Shown: positions 8,634 to 17,230 of the stretch, in pieces
How the letters are laid out: each line of letters begins with the position of its first letter
Numbering within the stretch: the stretch's first letter is position 1
Assembly (NCBI GenBank): GCA_963757185.1
Contig: CAVWQI010000002.1
Span: 682,001 to 746,000, forward strand
Direction: 5' to 3'
Origin: JAQBQB01 sp963757185
GTDB taxonomy: Bacteria; Gemmatimonadota; Gemmatimonadetes; Gemmatimonadales; Gemmatimonadaceae
Length of the DNA: 64,000 nt
Position numbers and translations under genes: made by a program
The notes under the pieces: model-generated
What the model saw: the letters and a program-made list of their open reading frames with translations, nothing else
The model's database searches: none
What the model was told of the DNA's origin: nothing

Positions 8634-8951
8634 ATGAGTGAAGAGGAGTTGTCGCCGGATCAGCGACGCGACATCGAGGCGCTGATGGCCGATTTCGAGG
8701 CTCAGTCGGTGCGCGTGGGCGTGGATCTTCCAACGGCAATGCGCAGCATCAACGAGATCGAAGCTCCTCGGCGTAGTGCGGTCGAAGGTGACGAAAGCGG
8801 CGAGTCGTTCATGGAGTCGTTCACGATCGACGTCACCGGAATCCTCGAGACCCTGCGTGCCCTCCCCGACGGTGCCGGGACCACGGCTTTCGTCGCGGCG
8901 TACAACCGCACGCATCAGGACTGGCGAGACCTGTCATCCAACGAGCGCTGA
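8634..8951 (+). CDS. Small acidic protein of unknown function
   Basis: A 105-residue acidic protein: an N-terminal helix SPDQRRDIEALMADFEAQSVRVG, a Glu/Ser-rich linker around residue 50, and a C-terminal helical part FVAAYNRTHQDWRDL. No signal peptide, membrane segment or known motif. It stands between the divergent PadR operon and a VOC gene on the same strand, 16 bases before the latter, so the two may share a transcript. Composition and the AG-rich ribosome-site region before ATG support it as real. Confidence 0.55.
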   Translation: MSEEELSPDQRRDIEALMADFEAQSVRVGVDLPTAMRSINEIEAPRRSAVEGDESGESFMESFTIDVTGILETLRALPDGAGTTAFVAAYNRTHQDWRDLSSNER

Positions 8952-8967
8952 CCGTGAACATGTGTGA

Positions 8968-9381
8968 ATGGAGACGGAAATGCCCGACGTGAAGGCCAAA
9001 TCGCGACTGACGTCGCTCGCTCCCCAGCTTCTCGTCGACGACCTCACGAGCTCGATGCGCTACTACGAGAAGCTCGGGTTCTCCTTCGGCACTCCATGGG
9101 AGGAGTTCTACGCGATCGGAGAGTTGGACGGGCTGGAACTCCACCTGAAGGAGGCCCCGAAGAATGCCGCCTATCGGCAGTTCCGGCTCGAGCACGAGCA
9201 CCTCGACGCAGCAGCAGGCGTGAATGGCGTCGAGGCGTTCTACGAGCACTGCGTCGCGAACGGCGTCACGATCCACAAGACGCTTCAGGCGACCGAGTGG
9301 GGCACGAAGGACTTCTACGTCGAAGATCCGGATGGCAACATCATCTCGTTCGGCGGCCGGCCGTCTGAGGTTCAGCGCTAG
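8968..9381 (+). CDS. VOC-family (glyoxalase/bleomycin-resistance-like) protein
   Basis: A 137-residue VOC protein: PQLLVDDLTSSMRYYEKLGF opens the first beta-alpha-beta-beta-beta unit and WGTKDFYVEDPDGNIISFGG closes the second, the usual place of the last metal ligand Glu (here replaced by Ser in ISFGG, as in several bleomycin-binding-like members that lack metal). The fold works as a dimer in binding small hydrophobic or toxic ligands or in glyoxalase-type chemistry; the substrate is not predictable. ATG 8980 is an alternative start. Confidence 0.85.
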   Translation: METEMPDVKAKSRLTSLAPQLLVDDLTSSMRYYEKLGFSFGTPWEEFYAIGELDGLELHLKEAPKNAAYRQFRLEHEHLDAAAGVNGVEAFYEHCVANGVTIHKTLQATEWGTKDFYVEDPDGNIISFGGRPSEVQR

Positions 9382-9475
9382 CCGGATCGGCGAATCGCGA
9401 CCTTCGTAGGACGCCCCCGCGTGACGTGGCCGGGGAAGCTGGCACTTAATGCAAGCGAGATTCGTAGGTTCTCTC

Positions 9476-9916
9476 ATGACGATTCCGATTCGTCCGACCG
9501 AGGCGGTCGATCCACGGCTCCTCGAAACCGTCGAGCGGAAGTTCGGCGGTCTGTGTACGCTTGCCGAGTTGCTGCGCTGGGCCGACGCGCAGACGCAACG
9601 CGTGCAGGTCGCCGAGATCGTCACGCAGGACGAGTACACGCACGACGTCGTCCTCCCATTCGGCGCCGCGTTCCTGAGCTTCGATACCACCTGACTAGGC
9701 TCGATCACGGCGGTCGCCGTGTGGGGCCATCGCCCGAACGCGGACGAGCTCTTGGCCGATCGACTTCGGCACGGTTGGCGCCCGACGGCTTCGGGGCTCA
9801 AGGTGGGCGATCGCGTCCTTGGACACGCCGCATGCGTCCTTCAAACGAATCGTCGGGTGATCGATCAGCAGTCGCGAGTTGCGTTGACAGGCGTCGTCGC
9901 GTACGATCGACGTTGA
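9476..9916 (+). CDS. Conserved-looking ORF split by an in-frame UGA
   Basis: From ATG 9476 the frame reads MTIPIRPTEAVDPRLLETVE to FLSFDTT, meets TGA at 9692-9694, then continues in the same frame as LGSITAVAVWGHRPNADELL, DRLRHGWRPT and VGDRVLGHAACVL to a stop at 9916. The second half has the composition and internal motifs of real protein and no start codon of its own close to the break except GTG 9716. Either a nonsense mutation has split a roughly 146-residue gene, or UGA is read through. A stable 6-bp hairpin with a GGTC loop begins 11 bases after the UGA. Family not recognised. Confidence 0.5.
9706..9721 (+). other. Hairpin just downstream of the in-frame UGA
   Basis: CACGGC-GGTC-GCCGTG, perfect 6-bp stem with a tetraloop that starts 17 bases after the UGA at 9692-9694. 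Geometry overlaps that of bacterial SECIS elements (small apical loop with G in the first positions), but such hairpins are frequent by chance in high-GC DNA. Confidence 0.3.
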
Positions 9917-10028
9917 CGACAGACGGAGGCATGAACATCGACCGCGCAACAGTTCGCGCCGTCATAATGGCGATCGGAGTGGCTCGATATAGTCAAATGG
10001 AGGGAAGACACGCCGTTCTCGGCGAAGT

Positions 10029-10583
10029 TCAGTTTTCGCTCGACCAACTTGGCACGCCGCCGCCGCCTCGCATCCCCCGGCCGCCCAGACGGCCGGCTTG
10101 CGTGTCTGCGATCGACTCGGGCGCCTTCTTGCTCAGCGTCGCCGAGACGACATAGCGCGAGACACCCGGCGGCAGCTCGCTCGGCTCGGGGTCGTTGCGG
10201 CGATCCATTTCACGAGCCAGCGCCTTGAACTCGAGTAGGTCGCTGAACCCGATCGACACGAACTCGAGTCGCTTGCCATCGGGGTCGCGCATTTCGACTT
10301 CGCTGAGGGTGCGGCCGATGTCGATGACCTTCTGGCCGGCGGGCACCGTTTCGAAAACCCGCTCGATTTCCTCCCGGCTCATCTCTTCCGGCGACATTCG
10401 GTTCGCGTCGAGGTACGACTTGAGCTCGCGTCCCGCGGTGAGAATGCCCGTGAGCCTGGGGAAGAGCTCGAGTCCGTAGGGCGTCGGGTCGAAAGACCCG
10501 GAGAGATGTCGCGGACGACCCGGCTCTCTCTTCATCTTCGATTCGCCGATGAGGACGCCGCAGTGCCAGAAGGTGTATGTCAT
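10029..10583 (-). CDS. Hypothetical protein
   Basis: A 184-residue protein starting MTYTFWHCGVLIGESKMKRE. It has a predicted mixed helix-strand core (LTGILTAGRELKSYLDANRMS, then RDPDGKRLEFVSIGFSDLLEF) and a low-complexity Gly/Pro tail. No signal peptide or membrane helix. ATG 10583 is preferred over the longer start because the extra residues are Arg-rich and shadow-like. No family recognised. The gene is divergent from a methyltransferase 86 bases away. Confidence 0.6.
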   Translation of the reverse strand: MTYTFWHCGVLIGESKMKREPGRPRHLSGSFDPTPYGLELFPRLTGILTAGRELKSYLDANRMSPEEMSREEIERVFETVPAGQKVIDIGRTLSEVEMRDPDGKRLEFVSIGFSDLLEFKALAREMDRRNDPEPSELPPGVSRYVVSATLSKKAPESIADTQAGRLGGRGMRGGGGVPSWSSEN

Positions 10584-10669
10584 GAGCCGACAGTACGGCC
10601 GCCGGCGCAAAGCGCGTCACCGGAAAGCCGCGCGCATCATCATTCCATCGCGTCTTATCTTGGCGTCGG

Positions 10670-11209
10670 ATGGAGACTCAGGAAGCGGTAGATCTGCTCC
10701 GCGACGCGGTCGGAGAGAGCACTGGCATCTGGGCCGACCTCGGCGCCGGGGCCGGCACTTTCACGCTCGCGTTGGCCGAGCTCCTCGGTGGCGGCAGCAC
10801 CATCTACGCCGTCGACGCCGACGCGAACGCCGTTCGCGCGCTCGGCGACCTTACGACCGTTGGTGAAACGCGAATCGTTCCGGTCAAAGGGGATTTCACA
10901 CGTCCGCTAGCGCTGCCGGGTCCTGGCCCCGCGCCGCTCGACGGACTGCTGATGGCCAACGCGCTGCATTTCGTTCGCGATGCGACGGCAGTTCTGTCCC
11001 AACTCGTGCAGCGAGTGCGCGTGGGGGGGCGGATCATCGTCGTCGAGTACGACCAGCGGCGGGCGAGCCGGTGGGTGCCGCATCCGATTCCGTCGGCAAA
11101 TTGGCCGATGCTGGCGGCCGCGGCAGGACTCACCGGCGCTACGGTCACGGCCACGCGACCGTCGATGTATTCGGGAATTCTCTACGTCGGTGCCGCGACA
11201 CGACTGTAG
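10670..11209 (+). CDS. Class I SAM-dependent methyltransferase
   Basis: A 179-residue Rossmann-fold methyltransferase. Motif I WADLGAGAGTFTLALAEL (residues about 21-38) binds SAM; TIYAVDADANAV provides the acidic residue for the ribose; PLDGLLMANALHF is motif IV and VRVGGRIIVVEYD motif VI. It is short because it lacks extra substrate domains. Substrate unknown; methyltransferases with a post-motif EYD and a C-terminal MYSGILYVGAA strand are often small-molecule enzymes in soil bacteria. The start is supported by the position of motif I. Confidence 0.85.
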   Translation: METQEAVDLLRDAVGESTGIWADLGAGAGTFTLALAELLGGGSTIYAVDADANAVRALGDLTTVGETRIVPVKGDFTRPLALPGPGPAPLDGLLMANALHFVRDATAVLSQLVQRVRVGGRIIVVEYDQRRASRWVPHPIPSANWPMLAAAAGLTGATVTATRPSMYSGILYVGAATRL

Positions 11210-11328
11210 GACGTGACGCATCGGATCGCGCCGCGGCGTTGACGCATCAGCGGGGTCCTCGCCGTGGACTCGATCGTGCAGGATCGCGTCGTCCGGGGGC
11301 GACTCTACGCTGACGAGGCACTCCAGTC

Positions 11329-11733
11329 ATGGCGAGCGTTCAGGTGCGCTACATCGTACGCGACGTCGACGCGGCGATCGCGTTCTACGTCGAGCAGTTG
11401 GGTTTCGAACTACAAATGCATCCCGCTCCGCCGTTTGCCATGCTGACTCGCGGCGACCTGCGACTCGTGCTGAGCGCACCCAACCCCTCGGCCGGCGGCG
11501 GACAGCCGATGCCGGACGGAACGCAACAGCAGCCCGGCGGCTGGAATCGGTTCGCCATCGAGGTCGCCGATCTGACGGCCATGGTCGAACGACTCGGGAA
11601 GGCCAGCGTTCGCTTCCGGAATGACATCGTGGCCGGCGTCGGCGGAAAACAAATCATCGTCGAGGATCCGTCTGGTAATCCTGTCGAACTGTTTGAGCCG
11701 ACCACGGCTCAGGCTCGGATGTCGGGTCGATGA
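11329..11733 (+). CDS. VOC-family protein
   Basis: A 134-residue protein with the paired VOC modules: VRYIVRDVDAAIAFYVEQLGF at the start and VEDPSGNPVELFEP near the end, where the Glu in VELFEP is the usual last metal ligand, so a metal-dependent enzyme is possible. The middle has WNRFAIEVADLTAMVERLG. The substrate is unknown. Its 3' end overlaps the convergent glycosyltransferase gene by 80 bases, a long overlap that suggests one of the two C-termini is less conserved. Confidence 0.85.
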   Translation: MASVQVRYIVRDVDAAIAFYVEQLGFELQMHPAPPFAMLTRGDLRLVLSAPNPSAGGGQPMPDGTQQQPGGWNRFAIEVADLTAMVERLGKASVRFRNDIVAGVGGKQIIVEDPSGNPVELFEPTTAQARMSGR

Positions 11734-13003
11734 TCGCGCGCGATCGTTGAGCCGCCGCCGCTCTCTGAAACGTCGACTCCCAGACGTCCGTTACCCGATC
11801 CCAGTTGTAGCGGGCCAGCACCTTGGCGCGCCCACGCTCGCCGAACGCCGCGCGCTTCGCGGGATCGGCGAGCAAGTCGAGGATCCGCCCGGCGAGACTC
11901 GACGCGTCGAACGGCTTGGCCGTCCACCCGTCGACTCCGGAGTCGATGATGCACCGCGTCGAGGCGATGTCCGCGCCGATGACCGGCTTGCCGCACATCC
12001 ACGCTTCGATCATCACGAGACCGAACGCTTCCTCCACGGACGGCAAGGCGAGCAGGTCGCACGCATCCATGATCGACGGGCCGTCCTCGGCGGCGAAGTC
12101 GTCGATGGTCACGACTCGGCAGCGGTCGGCCGCCGTGGGTTGAGTCAGCATTCTCGTGACCGTCGGCTCGCGATGCGCGCGCTGGCCCGCGAGCAGTAGT
12201 ACCGCCTCGGGGAAATGCTCCCACACCGTGCGCATCGCCTCGATGAGCGTCGGCACACCCTTCGCCGTATCCTGTCGACCGATGAATCCGACGACAGGCC
12301 GATCGGTGATGCCGTAGCGAGCCCGAATTGCGGCACCGTCCCGGCGCGCGAAGCGACCAGGGTCCACGCCGACTCCCGCGACGGAGACCGGGTGTCCACC
12401 GCGCGCCTCCACGAAGTCGCGCTCCGCGTCGGTGAGGACGATCACGCCGTCGCAATCTTGAAACATTCGCGGGTAGCGCGAGTTGTTCGCCCACTCGCGT
12501 TCGATGTGCAGCACCGGAACGGCGACGCGCGGCACGCTCCGCAGCCGGCGTGAGCGGCATACCCAGAACGACATGCCGAAATGCCAATTCACGGACACGA
12601 TCACGTCGGCCTTGATCCGCGCCAGTGGCATGACCATGCTCAGCCCGCTCGGTACTCCGAGCGGCCAGAGATCTTCGCCGAGCAGCCACGCCGACGTCCG
12701 ATAGCCTCCGCGCTGTCGCAGCCACCACCGATGCCATTCGTGGATTTGCGCGGTGGACGGTCCGACCCGAATCACGTTCACGCCGTTCAGCGTCTCGCGC
12801 CGAGGAAGCCCGGCGCCGCGCAGCGAAGTGAAATCGAGCATCGTCTCGGAGTTGGACGTGAGCACGGTCACATCGTGCCCACGCTCGACGAGCCGCTCGG
12901 AGACGGTCTGCAGCATTCGCTCCGCCCCGCCGATGAGCGGAGCGTAGGCCGGCGACACCTGCACGATACGCAACCGACGCGCTGGACTCGACCTGTGCGG
13001 CAC
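11654..13003 (-). CDS. GT4-family glycosyltransferase
   Basis: About 449 residues, GT-B fold. The N-terminal acceptor half starts LRIVQVSPAYAPLIGGAERM, and the C-terminal donor half has VVGFIGRQDTAKGVPTLIEA, then DLLALPSVEEAFGLVMIEAW with the E-x7-E nucleotide-sugar motif, and PVIGADIASTRCIIDSGVDG. The start is a GTG at 13003, eight bases after the stop of the upstream glycosyltransferase; the longer reading is Arg-rich shadow. The pair is probably one operon making a cell-surface glycan or glycolipid; donor and acceptor cannot be named. Confidence 0.85.
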   Translation of the reverse strand: MPHRSSPARRLRIVQVSPAYAPLIGGAERMLQTVSERLVERGHDVTVLTSNSETMLDFTSLRGAGLPRRETLNGVNVIRVGPSTAQIHEWHRWWLRQRGGYRTSAWLLGEDLWPLGVPSGLSMVMPLARIKADVIVSVNWHFGMSFWVCRSRRLRSVPRVAVPVLHIEREWANNSRYPRMFQDCDGVIVLTDAERDFVEARGGHPVSVAGVGVDPGRFARRDGAAIRARYGITDRPVVGFIGRQDTAKGVPTLIEAMRTVWEHFPEAVLLLAGQRAHREPTVTRMLTQPTAADRCRVVTIDDFAAEDGPSIMDACDLLALPSVEEAFGLVMIEAWMCGKPVIGADIASTRCIIDSGVDGWTAKPFDASSLAGRILDLLADPAKRAAFGERGRAKVLARYNWDRVTDVWESTFQRAAAAQRSRAIIDPTSEPEPWSAQTVRQDYQTDPRR

Positions 13004-13011
13004 GGGTGTAC

Positions 13012-13878
13012 CTACCGAAGTCGCGTGGGACTTGAACCGGGACCGGCGACGATGCCTGCCACCTCGCCGGCCGCATGACAGCACGAGAGAAGAAACATGA
13101 GCGGGATGCTGGTCCGAACCACCGGCGTCTGGCGAGCCTCGGCGCTCATCGAGCCCAGGGCGGCGCGCAGCAAGTTCCACGGCAGCTGGCGGCGCGACAA
13201 CGGAACGCGATGCAACCCAGTCGTCGAGCGGCCGTTGTCGAAATGAGCTCGAAGCGTGAACCAGAAGCCGTGAGATTGCACGTGTGTTACGGTGATTCCG
13301 TCGTGAACGTGGAACAGTCCCTCGCCAAAGAGTCGTGGACTGATTTCGAGTTCGATGCGGCCTGCAGGAATCGGTCCTGACCCCATGGCACAGCGCCGGA
13401 AGGCGACGTTCGCCGGAGGCGGGCAGCGGTGGCGCTGCGCCTTGTTCACCGGAGGGACGCAACTCGCGAAGCTGTGCAGAAAATTCGCGTGATCGATCGG
13501 CCGCTCGGTGGATCCATTCAGTACGGGGCCGGTGACGGCCATCACGTCAGGCTTGGTCGAGAAGACGTGGAGGATTTGCTGGCACCAGTCGCGACCCACG
13601 AGGCAATGGTCTTCGGTGAGCGCGATGATCTCTCCGCGAGCTCGTTCGACCGCGCGTGCGCGAAGCTCGAACACCGATGCACCGGGAAGCCGAACCCACG
13701 ATAATCTGCTCGAATCGGCGGCTCTGCTGGCGTCCAACGCGGCGCCGTGCCCATCACCGACGATGATCTCACCGCCGACCGCGGCGACCTGCGGCGCGAG
13801 CACCTGCAGGCAATTGGCCAAGTCCGGCCAGGGCTCGGTCGTGGCGAGGATGACAGATAGCGGGACTCGGTCTAACAT
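13012..13878 (-). CDS. GT2-family glycosyltransferase
   Basis: A 288-residue GT-A enzyme: VPLSVILATTEPWPDLANCLQVL is the opening strand and helix, GGEIIVGDGHG the first acidic motif, and ARGEIIALTEDHCLVGRDWCQQIL contains TEDH in the place of the metal-binding DxD. The C-terminal part ends in a hydrophobic helix (SIPLMFLLSCCHAAGEVAGIV) that may dip into the membrane. Start ATG 13878 puts the core strand at residue 5. Co-transcribed with the downstream GT4 gene. Confidence 0.8.
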   Translation of the reverse strand: MLDRVPLSVILATTEPWPDLANCLQVLAPQVAAVGGEIIVGDGHGAALDASRAADSSRLSWVRLPGASVFELRARAVERARGEIIALTEDHCLVGRDWCQQILHVFSTKPDVMAVTGPVLNGSTERPIDHANFLHSFASCVPPVNKAQRHRCPPPANVAFRRCAMGSGPIPAGRIELEISPRLFGEGLFHVHDGITVTHVQSHGFWFTLRAHFDNGRSTTGLHRVPLSRRQLPWNLLRAALGSMSAEARQTPVVRTSIPLMFLLSCCHAAGEVAGIVAGPGSSPTRLR

Positions 13879-14004
13879 GCGGGGCGAAGATATTGGGAAA
13901 TCCCGGCCACCGTCATGCCACGTTATGGTGCGTTGCCGGCGCGACGCTGTCGCAAAATGCGACATGGAGCCGACAGAACAACCTTTAGCGGAACGGCACT
14001 CAGC

Positions 14005-14619
14005 ATGTCATACGTAGATTCGCAGTTGCTGACGGGCGAGACGGTGCGTTATCGCGCCAGACTGCATAGAGGAATCTTTACGTGGCCCTCCGTCTTTGGC
14101 GTGCTCACCCTTGCCGCGCTCATCGGCGCGATCGCGGCGGGGCATTGGTGGTGGCTGCTCGTCGGCATCACGGCGATCATCGGCGCGTTCACCTTCACCC
14201 GAGCCTGGGTGACGTACAAGACCTCGGAGTTCGCCGTCACCGACAAGCGAGTCGTGATCAAGGTCGGTTGGATTCGACGGCGAACGCTGGAAACGATGCT
14301 TTCCAAGGTGGAGGGCGTCGGCGTCGACCAAAGCCTGACGGGACGCATGCTCGGCTACGGCTCGATCGAGGTCACGGGCACCGGCGGAACGAGAGAGGAG
14401 TTTACGCGCATCGCCGATCCGCTCGAGTTTCGTCGCCAGGTGCAAGCGGCGATCAGCGCGGCCGACGAAGCGCGTTCGGCCGCGGCGGCGCCGTCAGCCG
14501 GGTACTTGCCCGCCGACCGGCAGGAACGCGAGTGCCCCTACTGCGCCGAGCGAATTCTGGTCAAGGCGAAAGTCTGCAGGTTCTGCGGTCGCGACGTGAG
14601 CGCGGTCGCGCCGACCTAG
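14005..14619 (+). CDS. Membrane PH-domain (bPH2) protein with C-terminal zinc ribbon
   Basis: A 204-residue protein. Two membrane helices near residues 23-62 (WPSVFGVLTLAALIGAIAAG and WWWLLVGITAIIGAFTFT) precede a bacterial PH domain (YKTSEFAVTDKRVVIKVGWI to GTGGTREEFTRIADPLEFRR). After an Ala-rich linker comes a zinc ribbon CPYCAERI then CRFCGRDV. The YdbS/YdbT-like PH fold with a ribbon is widespread and of unclear function, probably binding lipids or partner proteins at the membrane. ATG 14005 is chosen because the helices then begin soon after the N-terminus. Confidence 0.85.
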   Translation: MSYVDSQLLTGETVRYRARLHRGIFTWPSVFGVLTLAALIGAIAAGHWWWLLVGITAIIGAFTFTRAWVTYKTSEFAVTDKRVVIKVGWIRRRTLETMLSKVEGVGVDQSLTGRMLGYGSIEVTGTGGTREEFTRIADPLEFRRQVQAAISAADEARSAAAAPSAGYLPADRQERECPYCAERILVKAKVCRFCGRDVSAVAPT

Positions 14620-14626
14620 AGGTCGT

Positions 14627-14851
14627 TCACCCTGGCTCGAGGGGCTTCGCGTCCTTCTCGCTGCGGGTCGACACGCGCAAGAGGAAGTAGAACAGAGACC
14701 AGCCCGTAAGAGACGACACGAGAGCGACGATGCATGCGATGCCGACCACGACGCCGACGGTACCGTGCGGCAGGTTGAAGAATATCACGCCCAAGATCGC
14801 GCCGGCCATCATGCGCAACGTCCGATCCGCGTCACCGATGTTCTGCGTCAC
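14627..14851 (-). CDS. Small DUF2892-type membrane protein
   Basis: A 74-residue inner-membrane protein: MTQNIGDADRTLRMMAG is the typical DUF2892 opening, followed by two helices (AILGVIFFNLPHGTVGVVVG and IACIVALVSSLTGWSLFYFLL) and a charged tail. The DUF2892 domain is also found in rhodanese-like YgaP, but here stands alone. The start is GTG 14851, whose bases overlap the TGA of the upstream DUF4062 gene as GTGA, pointing to translational coupling. Confidence 0.8.
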   Translation of the reverse strand: MTQNIGDADRTLRMMAGAILGVIFFNLPHGTVGVVVGIACIVALVSSLTGWSLFYFLLRVSTRSEKDAKPLEPG

Positions 14852-15713
14852 GTCACCAATCCCGGTTTGGGGGCGGCGGCCTTCGCCGCATCCGCGGCGG
14901 CGAAACCGTCTCGCGTCAGCTCGAACACCTCGCGCGCCGCGCTCGTCGCCCTGAGAAGGCCGCCCTTCTCGAGCTCTTCGATCGCGCCTTCCCATCGCGC
15001 GAGCGTCCGCGGACTCGAGTCCTCGTTCAACACCTTGTCGTTCGAGCTGATCTCGGCACCGCCGCCGAATCGCTCGAAGAGGATCGTCCCCCCCCCGAGC
15101 CATCCGCGCCGGCGGCGGAGAGCAGCGCGAGGGCGTCGGGCGACAGTGGCGCTCGCGTGGCACTGGAGTTCGTCGTCGACTGCGTCGCACCTCCGACCGC
15201 GGCAAACGGGTCAGAGTTCATCACGAGTTGCAGGTCCTTTGAAACCTTGCGTCGGAAATCGTCGACGTCGCTGTAGGTCTCGAAGAGACCGCGCGTCCTG
15301 CATGAATCCTTGAACGCCTTGAGCGCCTGGTACTGCGCCGGGTCCACGGAGTCGAGCGGCGCCGGCGCCGACGAGAAGTAGAGCATCGCCGGCTTGCCTG
15401 CCTTGAGGTGCTCTTCGATCTCTTCGACCGCTCCGCTCGCGTACGCCGCGGTCGGCGTGCCGAGGCGAGTCCAGAACATTCCGACGAGGAGGTCGGCGTC
15501 CTTGAGGATTCGCTTGTCGATGATGCTTTGCGGCGCGTCGCCCATTTCAGGGGCGACGTCGGTCTCCCAACCCGTGGCGAGCAGCATCACGTTTCGATGC
15601 GCGCCATTCGTGGAATTCCACTCGCTGACCACCTCGCGAACCACGGCGCGTTCGTTCTGAACGTCGCCGGGGGACGCGATCATCACACGGAGAACGGTGG
15701 CGCTGAATGGCAT
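14848..15713 (-). CDS. DUF4062-domain protein, frameshifted at a C9 tract
   Basis: From ATG 15713 the protein opens with the DUF4062 signature LRVMIASPGDVQNERAVVREVV, followed by LLATGWETDVAPEM, IIDKRILKDADLLVGMFWTRLG and AVEEIEEHLKAGKPAMLYFS, a TIR-like flavodoxin fold seen in signalling and defence-type proteins. After about 205 residues a run of nine C (plus strand 15088-15096) takes it out of frame. With one more base the reading continues TILFERFGGGAEISSNDK to LVT and stops at 14848, giving 288 residues and a GTGA overlap with the next gene, which argues that this is the native frame. Confidence 0.7.
15088..15096. repeat. C9/G9 homopolymer inside DUF4062 gene
   Basis: Nine consecutive C on the plus strand (G in the coding sense). 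Ten would restore the full reading frame. Long G tracts can slip during replication or be miscalled in assembly. Confidence 0.8.
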
Positions 15714-15722
15714 GCGTCGAAG

Positions 15723-17096
15723 CTACTCCAACAACGGACCGCTGGTGGCACCCGCCGGCTGCAGCGTCGCGCCGACCGCCGCGGCGTCGCTCCCGAGCGT
15801 CTTCCAGTCGCGCGGCGTATCTGTGACGCGGCGCAGAATCGCGAACGCGACGATCACCATCACGAGAAGCGACAGAATCGCGAACGCCTCGCCGGTGAGC
15901 ACCGGCATGCCGCTCTTCTCGACGATGATCCACGTCGTCGCACCCCAGATGAGCGGACCGACGACCGCCGAGAACCGGCCGACCATTCCATACAATCCGT
16001 AGAACTCGCCGACCCGGTCGGGAGGCGTGAGGCGTAGCATCAGCGGCCGGTCCGACGCCCACGTTCCGCCAAGGCAGATGCCGGCCGCGCAGGCAACGAC
16101 GAACAACCAGACGATCGTGAGGTGCAAGAAGCCGATGGACGCTGCCCCGACGAACGTGAACATCCAGCCTGTGAGCACGATGTTCAGCGTGCGCTTCGGG
16201 CCGATCCGGTCGACGATGAAGCCCCAGGTGATGCCGCCGAGGATCGCCGCGGTGATGGCTACCATGAGCACGAGCTTGGCCTTCGCCTCGCCATCCTCCT
16301 TCGTGAGGCCCGTCGAGATGGCGACGTTCACCGTGTAGAGCGACATGAACAGAATCACTGTGTTGATCGCGTCGGTGTAGAACGCGCGACCGACGAGGAA
16401 GCGGAGAAGTCCCGGATAGCGGTTCCCAGACTTGAGCGTCTGCACGGTCTGACGCGTCGATTCGGCCACCGCGTCGAAGGTGAAGATCGGGCGAGGGTGG
16501 GCGTTGCCGCGCTCGCGCACAAACAGGAAACAGGGCGTGGCCAACGCGAGAAACGCCACTCCGATGAACAGGAAGTAGTTCCCGAACGGGAACTCGTGCG
16601 TCTTCGACGCCATCAGGTAGCTGACGCCGACGGCGATGTACGAGCCGAGGTAGCCCAACCCGATCGCGATGCCGTTGATCCGGCCCCGATTTTCCTCGGT
16701 GGTCACTTCGGGCAGCAGCGAATCGTAGAACTGCACGCCCGCCTGGTAGCCGCCGTTCGCGATCACGAACGCCAACATGCTCAGCGCGAACGGTCCTCGG
16801 CCGATGAGCGCCGTCATCGCGCAGCAGATGACCGTGGCCCACATCAGGAACGGCATCCGCCGTCGCGCGCGGTCGGTCATGGCGCCGAGCAACGGAGAGA
16901 TGCAGAACATGATGCCCATCGACACGGCGCTGATCCGGCCGACCAGGCTGTCCGCGCGCTCGGATCCTACTATGGAACGCACGAAGAGCGAGAAGTTCAG
17001 CGACGTCACGCCCATCGAGAAGATGACGTTGGCCAGATCGTACGTGATCCAGCTAACCACCGCTCGGCGGGGGATTACCCTCGTGGGTTCAGACAT
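15723..17096 (-). CDS. MFS transporter, UMF1/Atg22-like
   Basis: A 457-residue, 12-helix permease. VVSWITYDLANVIFSMGVTSLNFSLF is the characteristic first helix of the UMF1 (bacterial Atg22-like) group, with a conserved YD-AN segment; GAMTDRARRRMPFL is the loop 2-3 motif and NRGRINGIAIGLGYLGSYIAVG a helix-5 region. The second half begins near YPGLLRFLVGRAFYTDAINTVI. Family members export amino acids or other small molecules, but no substrate is known here. ATG 17096 gives a short cytoplasmic N-terminus. It is 9 bases upstream of the DUF4062 gene. Confidence 0.85.
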   Translation of the reverse strand: MSEPTRVIPRRAVVSWITYDLANVIFSMGVTSLNFSLFVRSIVGSERADSLVGRISAVSMGIMFCISPLLGAMTDRARRRMPFLMWATVICCAMTALIGRGPFALSMLAFVIANGGYQAGVQFYDSLLPEVTTEENRGRINGIAIGLGYLGSYIAVGVSYLMASKTHEFPFGNYFLFIGVAFLALATPCFLFVRERGNAHPRPIFTFDAVAESTRQTVQTLKSGNRYPGLLRFLVGRAFYTDAINTVILFMSLYTVNVAISTGLTKEDGEAKAKLVLMVAITAAILGGITWGFIVDRIGPKRTLNIVLTGWMFTFVGAASIGFLHLTIVWLFVVACAAGICLGGTWASDRPLMLRLTPPDRVGEFYGLYGMVGRFSAVVGPLIWGATTWIIVEKSGMPVLTGEAFAILSLLVMVIVAFAILRRVTDTPRDWKTLGSDAAAVGATLQPAGATSGPLLE

Positions 17097-17230
17097 CGTC
17101 GGTCGCCATTCCTGAATAATGGTCGCCCGAACGATGCGTCCGCGAGCGTCGTGAGACAATACGCACGACGACGTAGAGATCGACAACCCCGGTGGTCAGT
17201 GGTCGGCCTAAGACCTTGCGCTATGGCGAC

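Noticed and set aside
9931..10155. Small plus-strand ORF starting ATGAACATCGACCG
   Set aside because: It runs into and antisense to the hypothetical gene at 10029-10583, turns Pro/Arg-rich and has no ribosome site.
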